Source: Hydrogenophaga sp. (GTDB lineage: Bacteria; Pseudomonadota; Gammaproteobacteria; Burkholderiales; Burkholderiaceae_C). From it: a stretch of DNA of 64,000 nucleotides. Both the position numbers and the translations under genes were made by a program. Shown piece after piece: positions 39,164-50,988 of the stretch. Within the stretch, counting starts at the first letter, position 1. Each line of letters opens with the position of its first letter. Where the stretch lies: contig JACVCO010000005.1 of assembly GCA_016741995.1 (NCBI GenBank), positions 148,302-212,301 on the forward strand, in the 5' to 3' direction. The notes under the pieces were generated by a model. That model worked only from the letters and a program-made list of their open reading frames with translations. It was not told the DNA's origin and made no database searches.

Positions 39164-39931
39164 ATGTCGTCCTCGCCCAAAGCCCCGTCCACCACCAAAG
39201 TTCTTTTCGGTTTCCACGCGGTGGGCGTGCGGCTGAAGACCGCACCGCAGAGCATCGTCGAGGTGTATTTCGAGGCCACGCGGCGCGACGCGCGCATGCG
39301 CCAGTTCCTCGAGCGCGCCAAGGAAGCCGGTGTGCGCCTCATCGAAGCCGATGGCCTGCGCATCGCCAAGCTCGCGGGCAGCCACGGCCACCAGGGCGTG
39401 GCCGCGCGCGTGCTGCCGGTGGAGCAGGCGCGCTCGCTCGACGACCTGCTCGACCGGTTCGAGGCCGCTGGCGAGGTGCCCTTGCTGCTGGTGCTCGATG
39501 GCGTGACCGACCCGCACAACCTGGGCGCCTGCCTGCGCGTGGCCGACGGCGCGGGTGCGCACGCCGTGATCGCGCCCAAGGACCACGCCGTGGGCCTGAA
39601 CGCCACCGTGGCCAAGGTGGCCAGCGGCGCGGCCGAGACCATGCCGTACTTCATGGTCACCAACCTCGCGCGCACGCTGGGCGAGCTCAAGGAACGCAAC
39701 ATCTGGGTCATCGGCACCAGCGACGACGCACCGAAGACGCTGTACCAGGTCGACCTCAAAGGCCCGGTGGCCCTGGTGCTCGGAGCCGAAGGGCAGGGCA
39801 TGCGCCAGCTCACGCGCAAGACCTGCGACGAGCTCGTGAGCATTCCCATGCATGGGGCCGTGGAAAGCCTGAACGTGTCGGTGGCCAGCGGCGTGTGCCT
39901 GTACGAAGCGCTGCGCCAGCGCGGGGGCTGA
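39164..39931 (+). CDS. rlmB: 23S rRNA (guanosine-2'-O-)-methyltransferase RlmB
   Basis: 255-residue SPOUT methyltransferase that methylates G2251 of 23S rRNA. The N-terminal substrate-binding domain is at about 1-90 ([20 protein letters not shown]). The SPOUT motifs follow: [36 protein letters not shown] and the knot [23 protein letters not shown]. The start is ATG 39164, with a leaderless-type promoter. The following sirtuin gene starts 1 bp after its stop. Confidence 0.94.
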   Translation: MSSSPKAPSTTKVLFGFHAVGVRLKTAPQSIVEVYFEATRRDARMRQFLERAKEAGVRLIEADGLRIAKLAGSHGHQGVAARVLPVEQARSLDDLLDRFEAAGEVPLLLVLDGVTDPHNLGACLRVADGAGAHAVIAPKDHAVGLNATVAKVASGAAETMPYFMVTNLARTLGELKERNIWVIGTSDDAPKTLYQVDLKGPVALVLGAEGQGMRQLTRKTCDELVSIPMHGAVESLNVSVASGVCLYEALRQRGG

Positions 39932-39932
39932 A

Positions 39933-40658
39933 TTGCTCGAGGCGCTGCGCGAGACGGTCCGCGCCGCGCGCGCAATCACCGTGCTCAGCGGCGCGGGCAT
40001 GAGCGCCGAATCGGGCGTGCCCACCTTCCGCGACGCGCTCACCGGGCTGTGGGCGCGCTTCGATCCGCAGCAACTGGCCACCGAGGAGGCGTTCCGCCGC
40101 GACCCCCGGTTGGTGTGGGACTGGTACGCCGAGCGCCGCGAGGCCATCGCCCGGGTGGGCCCCAACGCCGGGCACCTGGCCCTCGCGGGCTTTCAGCAAC
40201 GCCACCCGGGCCGTCTCACGGTCATCACCCAGAACGTGGATGGCCTGCACCAACGCGCCGGCAGCCCAGGCGTGCTGGCCCTGCACGGCAACATCGCCGA
40301 CGACCGCTGGCTGGAGGCGCCGCGCGCCTGCTGCGGGCAAGGGCCGATCGCATCCGGGCGGCCCCCGCATTGCCCGGCCTGTGGCAACCTGCGCCGCCCG
40401 GCGGTGGTGTGGTTCGGCGAGATGCTGCCCGAGGCCGAGCTGGAAGCGGCGCAGGCCGCGGCCGAGGGTTGCGACCTGATGCTGGTGGTGGGCACCTCGG
40501 GCGAGGTGTACCCCGCGGCGGGCCTGGCCTCGGTGGCGCGGCGTGCGGGGGCGCGGGTGGTGATCGTCAACCCGCACGAGACCGCGCTCGACAACGTGGC
40601 GCACCAGTGGCTGCGGCAGACCGCGGCGGTGGCCTTGCCGGCCTTGCTGGCGGACTAG
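39933..40658 (+). CDS. NAD-dependent protein deacylase, Sir2 family
   Basis: 241-residue class III deacylase (CobB-like). NAD-binding is by [15 protein letters not shown] near 22-36, with [13 protein letters not shown] and the catalytic His in LALHGNI. Zinc cysteines lie in ACCGQG and HCPACGN. The TTG start at 39933 lies 1 bp after the rlmB stop, and an ATG within the NAD motif would be too late. It could deacetylate the lysine of acyl-CoA synthetases such as PrpE (4677); that is inference from family knowledge. The 3' end overlaps convergent glnD by 4 bp. Confidence 0.9.
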   Translation: MLEALRETVRAARAITVLSGAGMSAESGVPTFRDALTGLWARFDPQQLATEEAFRRDPRLVWDWYAERREAIARVGPNAGHLALAGFQQRHPGRLTVITQNVDGLHQRAGSPGVLALHGNIADDRWLEAPRACCGQGPIASGRPPHCPACGNLRRPAVVWFGEMLPEAELEAAQAAAEGCDLMLVVGTSGEVYPAAGLASVARRAGARVVIVNPHETALDNVAHQWLRQTAAVALPALLAD

Positions 40659-43291
40659 GCGCCAGGGCCTTCGAGCGTTTCGAGCAGCTCGGTCTCGATC
40701 TCGATCTGGCGCCTGTTCACCTGCAGCGGCGCGCCGCTGATGAGGAAGGTGTCCTCCACCCGCTCGCCCAGTGTGGTGACTTTGGCAAGCTGCACGCTCA
40801 CCCCGTGGCGCGCAAGCACGCGCGAGATGCCGTAAAGCAGGCCGGCCCGATCGCTCGCCGACACCGACAGCAACCAGCGCTGCGCCTTGTCGTCGGGCCG
40901 CAGATCGACGCGCGGCGTGATGGGAAAGCTCTTGACGCGGCGCGACAGCCGGCCTCGGGTGGGCGGTGGCAGCGGGCCGCGCGCATCGATCACCTGCGCG
41001 AGCCGGTTCTCGACCATGGCCACGAGCTCGCGGTAGTGCTCGGCGAGCTCGGGCACCACGACCTGGAAGGTATCGAGCGCATGGCCGGTGAGCGTGGTGT
41101 GCACGCGCGCATCGAGGATGCTGAACTGCGACATGTCGAAATAGCCGCAGATGCGCGCGAACAGATCGGGCTGGTCGGGCGCGTAGGCCAGCACCTGCAG
41201 GCCTTCGCCTTCGGGTGAAAGGCGAGCCCGCACGATGCAGCGTTCGGGCTCGCGGTCGGCCTTGGCGAGTTCGCGCGTGAGCACGCGCGTGTGCCAGGCG
41301 ATCTCGTCGGCCTGGTGGCGCATGAAGTAGCTCACGTCCAGCGTGTCCCACAGCGCCTTGTGCGCGTTGTGGGGCAGGGCGTGCAGGGCCAGCACCTGCA
41401 GCGCCTCGCGCTTGCGGCCTTCCACCTCGGCGCCCGGGTCGGGCGCGCGGCCGCCGAGCACGCGCAGCGTGTAGCGGTACAGGTCTTCCAGCAGCTTGCC
41501 TTTCCAGGCGTTCCACACCTTGGGGCTGGTGCCGCGGATGTCGGCGACCGTGAGCAGGTACAGCGCGGTGAGGTAGCGCTCGTTGCCCACGCGCTTCGCG
41601 AAATCGGCGATCACGTCGGGGTCGGACAGATCGGCCTTCTGCGCCAGACGGCTCATGGTGAGGTGTTCCGCCACCAGGAACTCGATGAGCTTTGCGTCTT
41701 CGCGCGCGATGCCGTGCTGCCGGCAGAAGCTGCGCACGTCGTGCGCACCGAGTTCGGAGTGGTCGCCGCCACGGCCCTTGGCGATGTCGTGGAAGAGCGC
41801 CGCGATGTAAAGGATCCAGGGCTTGTCCCAACCCGCGGCGAGCTGGGAGCAGAACGGGTATTCGTGCGAGTGCTCGGGGATGAAGAAGCGGCGCACGTTG
41901 CGCAGCACCATCAGGATGTGCTGGTCCACGGTGTAGACGTGGAACAGGTCGTGCTGCATCTGCCCCACGATGTGGCGGAACACCCAGAGGTAGCGCCCCA
42001 GCACCGAGGTCTGGTTCATCAGGCGCATGGCGTGTGTGATGCCTTGCGGCTCCATCACGATGCGGCGGAACATCTCGCGGTTGGCCGGGTCGCTGCGGAA
42101 ACGCCCGTTCATCACCGAGCGCGCGTTGTAGAGCGCGCGCAGCGTGCGCGCCGACAGGCCCTTCACGCCCACCGTGGTCTGGTAGATGTGGAAGGTTTCC
42201 AGGATGGCGTGCGGCTGCTGCAGGTAGAGGTTGTCGCTCGCCACCTCCAGCATGCCGCCCTTCTCGAAGAAGCGTTCGTTGATGGGCCGCAGGCGCTGCA
42301 CGCCGGGCTCGGTGCTGGCCAGGCGCTCCTCGATATTGAGCAGCAGGATCTGGTTGAGCTGGCTGACCGCCTTGGCCGCCCAGTAGTAGCGCTTCATGAG
42401 CGCTTCGCTGGCGCGGCGCGTGCCGCGCGGGTTGGTTTCGCCGGGCGCGGGCAACTGGGCCTTGAAGCCGAAGGACTCGGCCACCGCGGTCTGCAGATCG
42501 AACACCAGGCGGTCTTCGCGGCGTTTGGCGATCAGGTGCAGGCGGGCGCGGATGAGGCTCAGCATCGCTTCGTTGGCCTTGATCTGGCGTGCCTCCAGCG
42601 GGGTGGCCAGGCCGGTGCGAGCGAGTTCGTCCCAACTGCGGCCCAGGCCCGCGGCCTTCGACACCCACAGGATGATCTGCAGATCGCGCAGGCCGCCGGG
42701 CGATTCCTTGCAGTTGGGTTCGAGCGAGTAGGGCGTGTTCTCGAACTTGTTGTGGCGCTGGCGCATCTCCAGCGTCTTGGCAACGAAGAAGGCCTTCGGG
42801 TCCATGGCCTCGCCCAGGCGGCGCACCAGCGCGTTGAAGCCCGCGCGGTACCCGGTGATGAGCCGGCATTCGAGCAGCGAGGTCTGGACGGTGACGTCCT
42901 TTTCGGCCTCGGCCACGCACTCTTCGGCGGTGCGCACGCTGGAGCCGATCTCCAGGCCGAGATCCCAGCAGGCGCCGATGAAGCCTTCGATGCGCGCCTT
43001 GAGCGCGTCGTCGCCGTCGGGCTCGCAGCCGTCGGGCAGCAGCACCAGCACATCGACATCGGAATGCGGGAAGAGCTCGCCGCGGCCGTAGCCCCCCACG
43101 GCCAGCAGCGCGAAGCGCGGGCCGAAGCCGGCGCGTTGCCAGAGGGTGCGCAGGGTCTGGTCGGTCAGGCGGGCGAGGCGGGCGAGCGCCTGGCGCACGC
43201 CGCGCGTGGAGGCGCCGGATTCGCCGAGTTCGGCAAACAGCGCGGCCTTGTCGTCGCGGTAGCGCTGGCGCAGCGCGGCCAGGTCGTCCAT
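40655..43291 (-). CDS. glnD: Bifunctional PII uridylyltransferase / uridylyl-removing enzyme
   Basis: 878-residue sensor of glutamine that uridylylates PII (GlnB, encoded at 59244-59582) at low nitrogen and removes UMP at high nitrogen. The nucleotidyltransferase motif is [19 protein letters not shown], with Asp78 and Asp80. The HD hydrolase domain is near 465-520 ([18 protein letters not shown]). Two C-terminal ACT domains run from about 695, including [19 protein letters not shown] and [16 protein letters not shown]. The ATG at 43291 is 13 bp downstream of map, with which it is cotranscribed. Confidence 0.96.
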   Translation of the reverse strand: MDDLAALRQRYRDDKAALFAELGESGASTRGVRQALARLARLTDQTLRTLWQRAGFGPRFALLAVGGYGRGELFPHSDVDVLVLLPDGCEPDGDDALKARIEGFIGACWDLGLEIGSSVRTAEECVAEAEKDVTVQTSLLECRLITGYRAGFNALVRRLGEAMDPKAFFVAKTLEMRQRHNKFENTPYSLEPNCKESPGGLRDLQIILWVSKAAGLGRSWDELARTGLATPLEARQIKANEAMLSLIRARLHLIAKRREDRLVFDLQTAVAESFGFKAQLPAPGETNPRGTRRASEALMKRYYWAAKAVSQLNQILLLNIEERLASTEPGVQRLRPINERFFEKGGMLEVASDNLYLQQPHAILETFHIYQTTVGVKGLSARTLRALYNARSVMNGRFRSDPANREMFRRIVMEPQGITHAMRLMNQTSVLGRYLWVFRHIVGQMQHDLFHVYTVDQHILMVLRNVRRFFIPEHSHEYPFCSQLAAGWDKPWILYIAALFHDIAKGRGGDHSELGAHDVRSFCRQHGIAREDAKLIEFLVAEHLTMSRLAQKADLSDPDVIADFAKRVGNERYLTALYLLTVADIRGTSPKVWNAWKGKLLEDLYRYTLRVLGGRAPDPGAEVEGRKREALQVLALHALPHNAHKALWDTLDVSYFMRHQADEIAWHTRVLTRELAKADREPERCIVRARLSPEGEGLQVLAYAPDQPDLFARICGYFDMSQFSILDARVHTTLTGHALDTFQVVVPELAEHYRELVAMVENRLAQVIDARGPLPPPTRGRLSRRVKSFPITPRVDLRPDDKAQRWLLSVSASDRAGLLYGISRVLARHGVSVQLAKVTTLGERVEDTFLISGAPLQVNRRQIEIETELLETLEGPGA

Positions 43292-43304
43292 GGCGCGGGC
43301 GCCC

Positions 43305-44138
43305 TCAGGCGGGGACGCTGTCGGCAGCCGGGTTCACGAAAGCCGGCGGCGCGATGTTGCCGGCCGACCAGGTGAGAACCTCGTAACCCGTTTCGGTGAC
43401 CAGCACGGTGTGCTCCCACTGGGCGGAGAGCGAGCGGTCGCGCGTGACGATGGTCCAGCCGTCGCCGAGCTCCTTGATCTCGCGCCGGCCGGCGTTGATC
43501 ATGGGCTCGATGGTGAAGGTCATGCCGGGCTTGAGCTCTTCCATCGTGCCCGGGCGGCCGTAGTGCAGCACCTGCGGTTCTTCGTGGAAGCGCTGGCCGA
43601 TGCCGTGGCCGCAGAACTCGCGCACCACCGAGTAGCCGTTGCTCTCGGCGTAGGTCTGGATGGCGTGGCCGATGTCGCCCAGGCGCGCGCCCGGGCGCAC
43701 CAGCACGATGCCCTTCCACATGGCCTCGAAGGTGACCTGGCAGAGCCGGCGCGCCTGCAGCGAACTGGCCGCCTCACCGCCGATCAGGAACATGCGGCTG
43801 TTGTCGCCGTACCAGCCGTCGGGCGTGATGACGGTGACGTCGACGTTGAGGATGTCGCCCTTCTTGAGCGGTTTGTCGTTCGGGATGCCGTGGCACACCA
43901 CGTGGTTGATCGACGTGCACAGGTGGCCCGGGTAGGGCGGGTAGCCGCTGGGCTGGTAGCCGATGGTGGCCGAGACCGTGCCCTGGCGCTTCATGTACTC
44001 GGCGGCCAGGCGGTCGATTTCGAGCGTGGTGACGCCGGGCTGGATCAGCGGCGTGAGGTAGTCCAGCACTTCGGAGGCGAGGCGGCCTGCGATGCGCATG
44101 CCCTCGATGCCGGCGGCGTCCTTGTAGGTGATGCTCAT
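43305..44138 (-). CDS. map: Type I methionine aminopeptidase
   Basis: 277-residue enzyme removing the initiator methionine. All five metal ligands are visible: Asp100 (NVDVTVI), Asp112 (GDNSRMF), His178 (CGHGIG), Glu211 (TIEPM) and Glu242 (WEHTVL). His83 (VCHGIP) is the usual catalytic histidine. The length is slightly above that of E. coli MAP. ATG 44138 has no Shine-Dalgarno sequence; GATAAT ends 8 nt upstream. Divergent from purL with a 130-bp gap; glnD follows 13 bp later. Confidence 0.95.
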   Translation of the reverse strand: MSITYKDAAGIEGMRIAGRLASEVLDYLTPLIQPGVTTLEIDRLAAEYMKRQGTVSATIGYQPSGYPPYPGHLCTSINHVVCHGIPNDKPLKKGDILNVDVTVITPDGWYGDNSRMFLIGGEAASSLQARRLCQVTFEAMWKGIVLVRPGARLGDIGHAIQTYAESNGYSVVREFCGHGIGQRFHEEPQVLHYGRPGTMEELKPGMTFTIEPMINAGRREIKELGDGWTIVTRDRSLSAQWEHTVLVTETGYEVLTWSAGNIAPPAFVNPAADSVPA

Positions 44139-44146
44139 GGGCGCGG

Positions 44147-44152
44147 ATTATC
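44147..44152 (-). promoter_or_regulatory. Candidate -10 (GATAAT) of map, 8 nt before ATG
   Basis: On the minus strand GTGGGATAATCCGCGCCCATG includes the map start. As in rlmB and mnmH, the region between hexamer and ATG is C/G-rich and lacks a Shine-Dalgarno sequence, suggesting a leaderless map-glnD mRNA. No -35 is recognisable at the usual distance. Confidence 0.45.
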
Positions 44153-44207
44153 CCACCGGACCCCGCGCAGCGCGGCCTGGCGGCCAATCGCCATGGGGGT
44201 CGGCGGG

Positions 44208-44213
44208 TAAAAT
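44208..44213 (+). promoter_or_regulatory. Candidate -10 (TAAAAT) of purL
   Basis: GGG-TAAAAT-CGCC lies 55 nt before the purL GTG in the map-purL divergent gap. It fits the TANAATC pattern. The leader does not show an obvious riboswitch fold. Confidence 0.45.
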
Positions 44214-44268
44214 CGCCGGCTTTCCACCACCCCGTCCGCGGGTGGTTCAACGCACCTCAGGCCCCACC

Positions 44269-47200
44269 GTGTCCCTGCACCTGCGCACTTTCGATGGCGG
44301 TCACGCCATCAGCGACTTCAAAGTCCAGCAGCTTCTCCCCCGCCTCCAGGGCATCCACGACAAGATCACCGGGCTCAGCGCACGCTTCGTGCACCTGGCC
44401 GCTTTCGACGCCGCGCCCGACACGGCCACGGTGCAACGCCTGGGCGAGCTGCTGACCTACGGCGAACCCGCCGAAGCCCGGCACCTGCAACTCGAAGCCG
44501 ACGGCGCCCCCGCGCTGCTGGTCATGCCGCGCCTGGGCACCGTTTCGCCCTGGGCCTCCAAGGCCACCGACATCGCGCGCAACTGTGGCCTGGTGGTGCA
44601 CCGGGTCGAGCGCTTGGTCGAGTACCGCGTCGCCCTCAAGCCCGGGCTGCTCGGCGGCAAACCCACCCTCACGCCCGAGCAGCGCTGGGCCGTGGCCAGC
44701 CTGCTGCACGACCGCATGACGGAAGCGGTGGTGGCCAGCCGCGAGGAAGCCAACGCCCTGTTCACCGAACTGCAAGCCGCGCCCATGGAGCGCGTGGACG
44801 TGCTTGCCGGCGGCCGGGCCGCGCTGGAGCGTGCCAACACCACCTGGGGCCTGGCCCTGGCCGACGACGAGATCGACTACCTCATCAACGCCTTCAACGG
44901 CCTGGGGCGCAACCCCACCGACGTGGAACTGATGATGTTCGCGCAGGCCAACAGCGAGCACTGCCGGCACAAGATCTTCAACGCCCAGTTCACCATCGAC
45001 GGCGTGGCGCAGGAGAAAAGCCTGTTCGGCATGATCCGCCACACCCACCAGACGAACCCGCAGCACACGGTGATCGCCTACGCCGACAACGCCTCGGTGA
45101 TGGAAGGCCACGACGTGCAGCGCTTCGTGGCGCGCTACGAAGGCGCCGCGGCGCCGGCCTACCGCGCCGAGCCGGCCACGCACCACGTGCTGATGAAGGT
45201 GGAAACCCACAACCATCCCACGGCCATCTCGCCCTTCCCGGGCGCCTCCACCGGTGCGGGCGGCGAGATCCGCGACGAAGGCGCCACCGGCCGCGGCTCC
45301 AAGCCCAAGGCCGGCCTCACCGGGTTCTCGGTCGGCCAGCTTTGGGGGGGCCTGAGCGACCGCGCGGGCGGCAAACCCGAGCACATCGCCAGCCCGCTGC
45401 AGATCATGACCGAGGGCCCGCTGGGTGGCGCGGCCTTCAACAACGAGTTCGGTCGGCCCAACCTGCTGGGCTACTTCCGTGAGTACGAGCAGGTGGTGGA
45501 CGGCGTGCAGCGCGGCTACCACAAGCCCATCATGATCGCCGGCGGCCTGGGCACCATCGACGCCACGCTCACCAGGAAGATCCTGTTCCCCGCCGGCACG
45601 CTGCTGATCCAGCTCGGCGGCCCGGGCATGAAGATCGGCATGGGCGGCGGCGCGGCCAGTTCCATGGCCACCGGCACCAACGCCGCCTCGCTCGATTTCG
45701 ATTCCGTCCAGCGTGGCAACCCCGAGATCGAGCGCCGCGCGCAGGAGGTCATCAACCACTGCTGGCAGCAGGGCGCGAACAACCCCATCCTCGCCATCCA
45801 CGATGTGGGCGCGGGCGGCCTGTCCAACGCCTTCCCGGAGATCACCCACGACGCCGGCCGCGGCGCGCGCTTCGACCTGCGCGCCGTGCCGCTGGAAGAA
45901 AGCGGGCTGGCGCCCAAGGAAATCTGGAGCAACGAGAGCCAGGAGCGCTACGTGCTGGCGATCGCACCCGAATCGCTGCCGCAATTCCAGGCGTTCTGCG
46001 AGCGCGAACGCTGCCCCTTCGCGGTGGTGGGCGTGGCCACCGAGGAGCGGCAACTGAAGCTGGTTGACGAGGGCCAGGACAGCCCCGTCGACATGCCCAT
46101 GGACGTGCTACTGGGCAAGCCGCCCAAGATGCACCGCGACGTGAAGACCGTGGCGCGCAGCTCGCCGCCGCTGGACCTCACCGGCGTCGATCTGCAGAAG
46201 AGCGTGATCGACGTGCTCAGCCACCCGACGGTGGCCTCCAAGCGCTTTCTCGTCACCATCGGCGACCGCACCGTGGGTGGCCTGAGCCACCGCGACCAGA
46301 TGGTCGGCCCCTGGCAGTTGCCGGTGGCCGATTGCGCCGTGACCCTGGCCGACCACGCGGGTTTCCAGGGCGAGGCCATGAGCATGGGCGAACGCACGCC
46401 GCTGGCGGCCACCAACGCCGCAGCCTCGGGCCGCATGGCGGTGGCCGAGGCCATCACCAACCTGCTGGCCGCGCCCATCGAACTGTCGCGCGTGAAGCTC
46501 AGCGCCAACTGGATGGCCGCCTGCGGCGAACCGGGCGAAGACGCCGCGCTCTACGAAACCGTGAAGGCCGTGGGCATGGAGTTGTGCCCGGCGCTGGGGG
46601 TGTCCATCCCGGTCGGCAAGGACAGTCTGTCCATGCGCACGCAGTGGCAGGCCGATGGCCAGACGAAGAAGGTCACCGCGCCGGTGAGCCTGATCGTGAG
46701 CGCCTTTGCCTCGCTGGCGGATGTGCGCGGCACGCTCACGCCGCAGTTGGACCGCGAGATCGACGACAGCACCCTGGTGCTGATCGACCTCGGCCAGGGC
46801 CGCCACCGCCTGGGCGGCAGCATCCTCGCGCAGACCCTGGGCCACCCAGGCGGCGAGGTGCCGGACCTCGACGACCCGAAGGACCTGGTGAATCTCGTCA
46901 ACGCGGTGAACGCGCTGCGCGCGCAGGGCCGGATCCTGGCCTACCACGACCGCAGCGACGGTGGCCTGCTCGCCACCGCGGCAGAGATGGCCTTTGCTGG
47001 CCAGGTGGGCGTGGCGCTCAATGTGGATCAGCTTGTCACCGAGGGCGACGGCATCAGCGACAGCCGCGCCGAGATGGGTGACGCCAAGAACTGGACCAAG
47101 CAGGTGAGCGCGCGCCGCGAAGAGCTCACGCTCAAGGCGCTGTTCAGCGAAGAGCTGGGCGTGGTGCTGCAGGTGCGCACCGCCGAGCGCAACGACGTGA

Positions 47201-48279
47201 TGCAGGTGCTGCGCGAGCACGGTCTCTCCAAGCACAGTTACTTCATCGGCAAGACACGGCCCGCCAGTTCGACTATCGACGCCGGCAAGGGCGAGCTGCA
47301 GGTCTGGCGCGACACCAAGGCCGTGTTCAGTGCGAAGCTGGCCGACCTGCAGCAGGTCTGGGACAGCGTGAGCTGGAAGATCAACCAGCAGCGCGACAAC
47401 CCGGCCTGCGCCGACAGCGAACACGCCGCCGCCGGCGACCCGGCCGACCCCGGCCTGCACACGCACCTGAGTTTCGACCCGGCCGAAGACGTGGCCGCGC
47501 CGTTCCTGAACCTCTCGCGCCCCAAGGTCGCGATTCTGCGCGAGCAGGGCGTGAATTCGCACGTGGAAATGGCCTGGTGCTTCACCCAGGCCGGCTTCGA
47601 AGCCATCGACGTGCACATGACCGACCTGCAGAGTGGCCGCGCGAACCTGAGGGATGTGCGCGGCGTCGTGGCCTGCGGCGGCTTCAGCTACGGCGACACG
47701 CTGGGTGCCGGCATCGGCTGGGCGCGTTCCATCACCTTCAACCCGGTGCTGTCCGAGCAGTTCCAGGCCTTCTTCGCGCGCCCCGACACCTTCGGCCTGG
47801 GCGTGTGCAACGGCTGCCAGATGTTCGCCGAGCTGGCCGACATCATTCCCGGTGCCGAGGCCTGGCCACGCTTCACCACCAACCAGAGCGAACGCTTCGA
47901 GGCACGGCTCTCGCAGGTGGAGGTGCTCGAATCGCCCAGCCTGTTCTTCCAGGGCATGGCCGGCACGCGCCTGCCCATCGCCGTGGCGCACGGCGAGGGT
48001 TATGCCAACTTCCGCCACCGCGGCGATCCGGCGAAGGCGATCGCGGCCATGCGCTTCGTCGACAACACCGGCGCGGCCACCGAACGCTACCCCTTCAACC
48101 CCAACGGCAGCCCGGCTGGTCTCACCGCCGTCACCACCGCCGACGGCCGCTTCACCGCGCTCATGCCGCACCCGGAGCGCGTGTTCCGCAACGTGCTCAT
48201 GAGCTGGACCGATCAGGACGTGTCCGCGCCGAGCGGCTGGACACGCCTGTGGCGCAACGCGCGCCGTTGGGTCGGCTGA
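44269..48279 (+). CDS. purL: Phosphoribosylformylglycinamidine synthase (single-chain PurL)
   Basis: 1336-residue large form of FGAM synthase, which uses glutamine and ATP in purine synthesis. GTG 44269 is used since [26 protein letters not shown] is the normal N-terminus. The N-terminal PurS-like domain is followed by two AIRS-type halves ([48 protein letters not shown]). The class I glutaminase at about 1080-1336 has the nucleophile in GVCNGCQM and the C-terminal [10 protein letters not shown] histidine. The next start is 2 bp after its stop. Confidence 0.96.
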   Translation: MSLHLRTFDGGHAISDFKVQQLLPRLQGIHDKITGLSARFVHLAAFDAAPDTATVQRLGELLTYGEPAEARHLQLEADGAPALLVMPRLGTVSPWASKATDIARNCGLVVHRVERLVEYRVALKPGLLGGKPTLTPEQRWAVASLLHDRMTEAVVASREEANALFTELQAAPMERVDVLAGGRAALERANTTWGLALADDEIDYLINAFNGLGRNPTDVELMMFAQANSEHCRHKIFNAQFTIDGVAQEKSLFGMIRHTHQTNPQHTVIAYADNASVMEGHDVQRFVARYEGAAAPAYRAEPATHHVLMKVETHNHPTAISPFPGASTGAGGEIRDEGATGRGSKPKAGLTGFSVGQLWGGLSDRAGGKPEHIASPLQIMTEGPLGGAAFNNEFGRPNLLGYFREYEQVVDGVQRGYHKPIMIAGGLGTIDATLTRKILFPAGTLLIQLGGPGMKIGMGGGAASSMATGTNAASLDFDSVQRGNPEIERRAQEVINHCWQQGANNPILAIHDVGAGGLSNAFPEITHDAGRGARFDLRAVPLEESGLAPKEIWSNESQERYVLAIAPESLPQFQAFCERERCPFAVVGVATEERQLKLVDEGQDSPVDMPMDVLLGKPPKMHRDVKTVARSSPPLDLTGVDLQKSVIDVLSHPTVASKRFLVTIGDRTVGGLSHRDQMVGPWQLPVADCAVTLADHAGFQGEAMSMGERTPLAATNAAASGRMAVAEAITNLLAAPIELSRVKLSANWMAACGEPGEDAALYETVKAVGMELCPALGVSIPVGKDSLSMRTQWQADGQTKKVTAPVSLIVSAFASLADVRGTLTPQLDREIDDSTLVLIDLGQGRHRLGGSILAQTLGHPGGEVPDLDDPKDLVNLVNAVNALRAQGRILAYHDRSDGGLLATAAEMAFAGQVGVALNVDQLVTEGDGISDSRAEMGDAKNWTKQVSARREELTLKALFSEELGVVLQVRTAERNDVMQVLREHGLSKHSYFIGKTRPASSTIDAGKGELQVWRDTKAVFSAKLADLQQVWDSVSWKINQQRDNPACADSEHAAAGDPADPGLHTHLSFDPAEDVAAPFLNLSRPKVAILREQGVNSHVEMAWCFTQAGFEAIDVHMTDLQSGRANLRDVRGVVACGGFSYGDTLGAGIGWARSITFNPVLSEQFQAFFARPDTFGLGVCNGCQMFAELADIIPGAEAWPRFTTNQSERFEARLSQVEVLESPSLFFQGMAGTRLPIAVAHGEGYANFRHRGDPAKAIAAMRFVDNTGAATERYPFNPNGSPAGLTAVTTADGRFTALMPHPERVFRNVLMSWTDQDVSAPSGWTRLWRNARRWVG

Positions 48280-48281
48280 CC

Positions 48282-49106
48282 ATGCCACGCCTGCACCCGC
48301 TCGACGACACCACGGTGCAGGCGTACGCGCGCGATGGCGCGGTCGTGCTGCGCGGCGTGTTCGATGCGCAGGACCTCGCGCGGCTGGAGGCAGGCATCGA
48401 GCACAACCTCGCGCACCTGAGCCCGCTGGCGCTGGTGGCGAGCGAGCCCGACGACCCGGGCCGCTTCGTGGAGGACTTCTGCACCTGGTCGAGCAATCCC
48501 GACTACGAGCACGTCCTGCGCCATTCGGCGCTGCCGCACGTGGCGGCCCAGCTCATGAACAGCGGCAGCGTGCGCCTGTACCACGACCACCTGCTGGTCA
48601 AGGAACCCGGCACGCGCCAGCCCACGCCCTGGCACCAGGACCAGCCCTACTACAACGTCGATGGCGCGCAGACCGTGAGCTTCTGGATTCCGGTCGACCC
48701 GGTGCCGCTGCAAAGCACCCTGCGTTTTGCCGCCGGCTCGCACCGCGGCACCTGGTACATGCCCCGCACCTTCCGCGATCAGCAGGCCAAGTGGTTCCCC
48801 GAGGGCACGCTGGCCGAGCTGCCGCCCATCGACGCCGAGCCCCAGGCCTGGCCGCAGCTGGGCTGGGCACTCGAACCCGGCGACTGCGTGGCCTTTCACA
48901 TGCTCGCGCTGCACGCCTCCAGCGGCACCGGCCCCGGCGCGCGCCGGCGCGTGTTTTCGGCCCGCTACCTGGGCGACGACAGCGTGCACGCGCCGCGGCG
49001 CTGGCGCACTTCGCCGCCGTTTGCCGGGCTGGAACAGCGCTTGCCCGCGGGCGTGGCGATGGACGATCCCCTGTTCCCCGTGGTCTGGCCGCCCGCGCCA
49101 GGCTGA
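48282..49106 (+). CDS. Phytanoyl-CoA dioxygenase (PhyH)-like protein
   Basis: 274-residue Fe(II)/2-oxoglutarate oxygenase-like protein. The iron ligands His118 and Asp120 lie in [10 protein letters not shown], and the distal His211 in FHMLALHAS, with an Arg near 223 ([10 protein letters not shown]) suited to bind 2-oxoglutarate. Substrate is unknown; bacterial PhyH homologues hydroxylate very varied small molecules. It begins 2 bp after purL, so it is cotranscribed with a purine gene without any obvious functional link. The DUF808 gene follows 20 bp later. Confidence 0.85.
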   Translation: MPRLHPLDDTTVQAYARDGAVVLRGVFDAQDLARLEAGIEHNLAHLSPLALVASEPDDPGRFVEDFCTWSSNPDYEHVLRHSALPHVAAQLMNSGSVRLYHDHLLVKEPGTRQPTPWHQDQPYYNVDGAQTVSFWIPVDPVPLQSTLRFAAGSHRGTWYMPRTFRDQQAKWFPEGTLAELPPIDAEPQAWPQLGWALEPGDCVAFHMLALHASSGTGPGARRRVFSARYLGDDSVHAPRRWRTSPPFAGLEQRLPAGVAMDDPLFPVVWPPAPG

Positions 49107-49126
49107 TCAACCCACCGGAGCTTTCC

Positions 49127-50044
<918 letters not shown>

Positions 50045-50059
50045 GCCGGCTGCCGCGCG

Positions 50060-50881
50060 TCAGGCGGTGCCGACGCGGGTGAACAGCGCTGCGTTGTCGC
50101 GCAGCCAGTCGGCCGAGCGCTCGGTGTGCTGCTGGCTGGGGTGGAAATCGCGGCGGAAGTAGGCGCGCCAGGGCGTGAAGGTGTCGCGCAACAGGCCCTT
50201 GGCGCCCAGCAGATGGCGCCAGGCGCTGCGCCAGGTGGACAGGCGCCACAGCGTGCCGTCGCGGTGCAGGTTGTTCACGGTCTGGCGCATCGCGTCGACC
50301 AGGAAGAACACCGTCACGCGGCGCATCCACTTCACGCGCCATTCGTGGTTGCCCCCCAGGGCCTGGTAGATGTCGAAGGCGGTGCACTTGTGCTCGGCCT
50401 CCTCGGCGCTGTGCCACAGCCACAGCGCCTGCAGGCGCTCTTCACTGCCTGCCAGCACCTCGGGGTGGGTGAGCAGCCATTCGGCGAAGAGGGCAGTGAA
50501 GTGTTCGTTGGCCGCGGTGATGCCCAGCGCATGGCGCGCGTCGGTGCCCGCCAGCAGCTTCATGCGCCGCTCCGCGCGCGGCGCCCATTCGTTCACCAGG
50601 CCGTGCTTCTCGATCTGGCCATTGAAGAGCGCGTGGATGCGCCGGTGCGTGGCCTCCTGGCCCACGAAACCCTTCACCTCGGCTTCCCAGCGCGCGCGTT
50701 GCTCGTCGGGCAGGGTCTTGGCGCCGTCACGCACCGAATCGATGAAGAACTGCTCGCCGACCGGGAAGCTCATCGACAAGGCGTTGAACCAGGCCGTGAG
50801 GAAGGCGTCGCCACTGCACCAGTGGCGGGCCACGGGTTGCTCCAGATCGATCAGCAGGCGACGGATGGTGAGGTCGGACAT
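50060..50881 (-). CDS. Putative metal-dependent hydrolase (PF10118 family)
   Basis: 273 residues. The sequence has the family's His/Glu-rich helices: FVGQEATHRRIHALFNGQI near 71-89, AANEHFTALFAEWLL near 122-136 and LWLWHSAEEAEHKCTAFDIYQ near 150-170, which look like a di-metal or haem-oxygenase/ferritin-like helical bundle. Such proteins are annotated only as predicted metal-dependent hydrolases. The ATG at 50881 sits 8 nt from a perfect palindrome shared with the divergent tetR, so it is almost certainly the regulated target. The true reaction is unknown. Confidence 0.85.
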   Translation of the reverse strand: MSDLTIRRLLIDLEQPVARHWCSGDAFLTAWFNALSMSFPVGEQFFIDSVRDGAKTLPDEQRARWEAEVKGFVGQEATHRRIHALFNGQIEKHGLVNEWAPRAERRMKLLAGTDARHALGITAANEHFTALFAEWLLTHPEVLAGSEERLQALWLWHSAEEAEHKCTAFDIYQALGGNHEWRVKWMRRVTVFFLVDAMRQTVNNLHRDGTLWRLSTWRSAWRHLLGAKGLLRDTFTPWRAYFRRDFHPSQQHTERSADWLRDNAALFTRVGTA

Positions 50882-50889
50882 GGTGGGGC

Positions 50890-50919
50890 TCCGTTTGGTA
50901 CCGATAAGTACCAAACGGA
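50890..50919. promoter_or_regulatory. Perfect 12+12 bp palindromic operator between PF10118 gene and tetR
   Basis: TCCGTTTGGTAC (50890-50901) and GTACCAAACGGA (50908-50919) are exact reverse complements separated by the 6-nt CGATAA. The site is 8 nt upstream of the PF10118 ATG (minus strand) and 69 nt before the divergent tetR ATG. A long palindrome in this position is what a TetR dimer pair would be expected to bind, controlling both directions. Confidence 0.75.
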
Positions 50920-50976
50920 CTTTGCACCCGATGCGCAACCCTGTCAAGCCCGCATGGCGCAGTGCGCCGGGCCGCC

Positions 50977-50982
50977 TAAGAT
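50977..50982 (+). promoter_or_regulatory. Candidate -10 (TAAGAT) of tetR, 6 nt before ATG
   Basis: TAAGAT is followed by CGCGCC and ATG 50989, with no Shine-Dalgarno sequence. The spacing again suggests a leaderless transcript. The -35 is weak. Confidence 0.35.
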
Positions 50983-50988
50983 CGCGCC

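Noticed and set aside
39810..42920. A 1036-codon minus-strand frame overlapping rlmB, sir2 and glnD.
   Set aside because: It is the wrong frame of glnD and the antisense of rlmB/sir2; no domain is recognisable.
41291..43375. A 694-codon plus-strand frame opposite glnD.
   Set aside because: Antisense of conserved GlnD domains, with biased His/Val/Gly/Ala content.
44139..44268. Possible purine riboswitch upstream of purL.
   Set aside because: No purine-aptamer core or suitable paired junction was recognised in the 55-nt leader.
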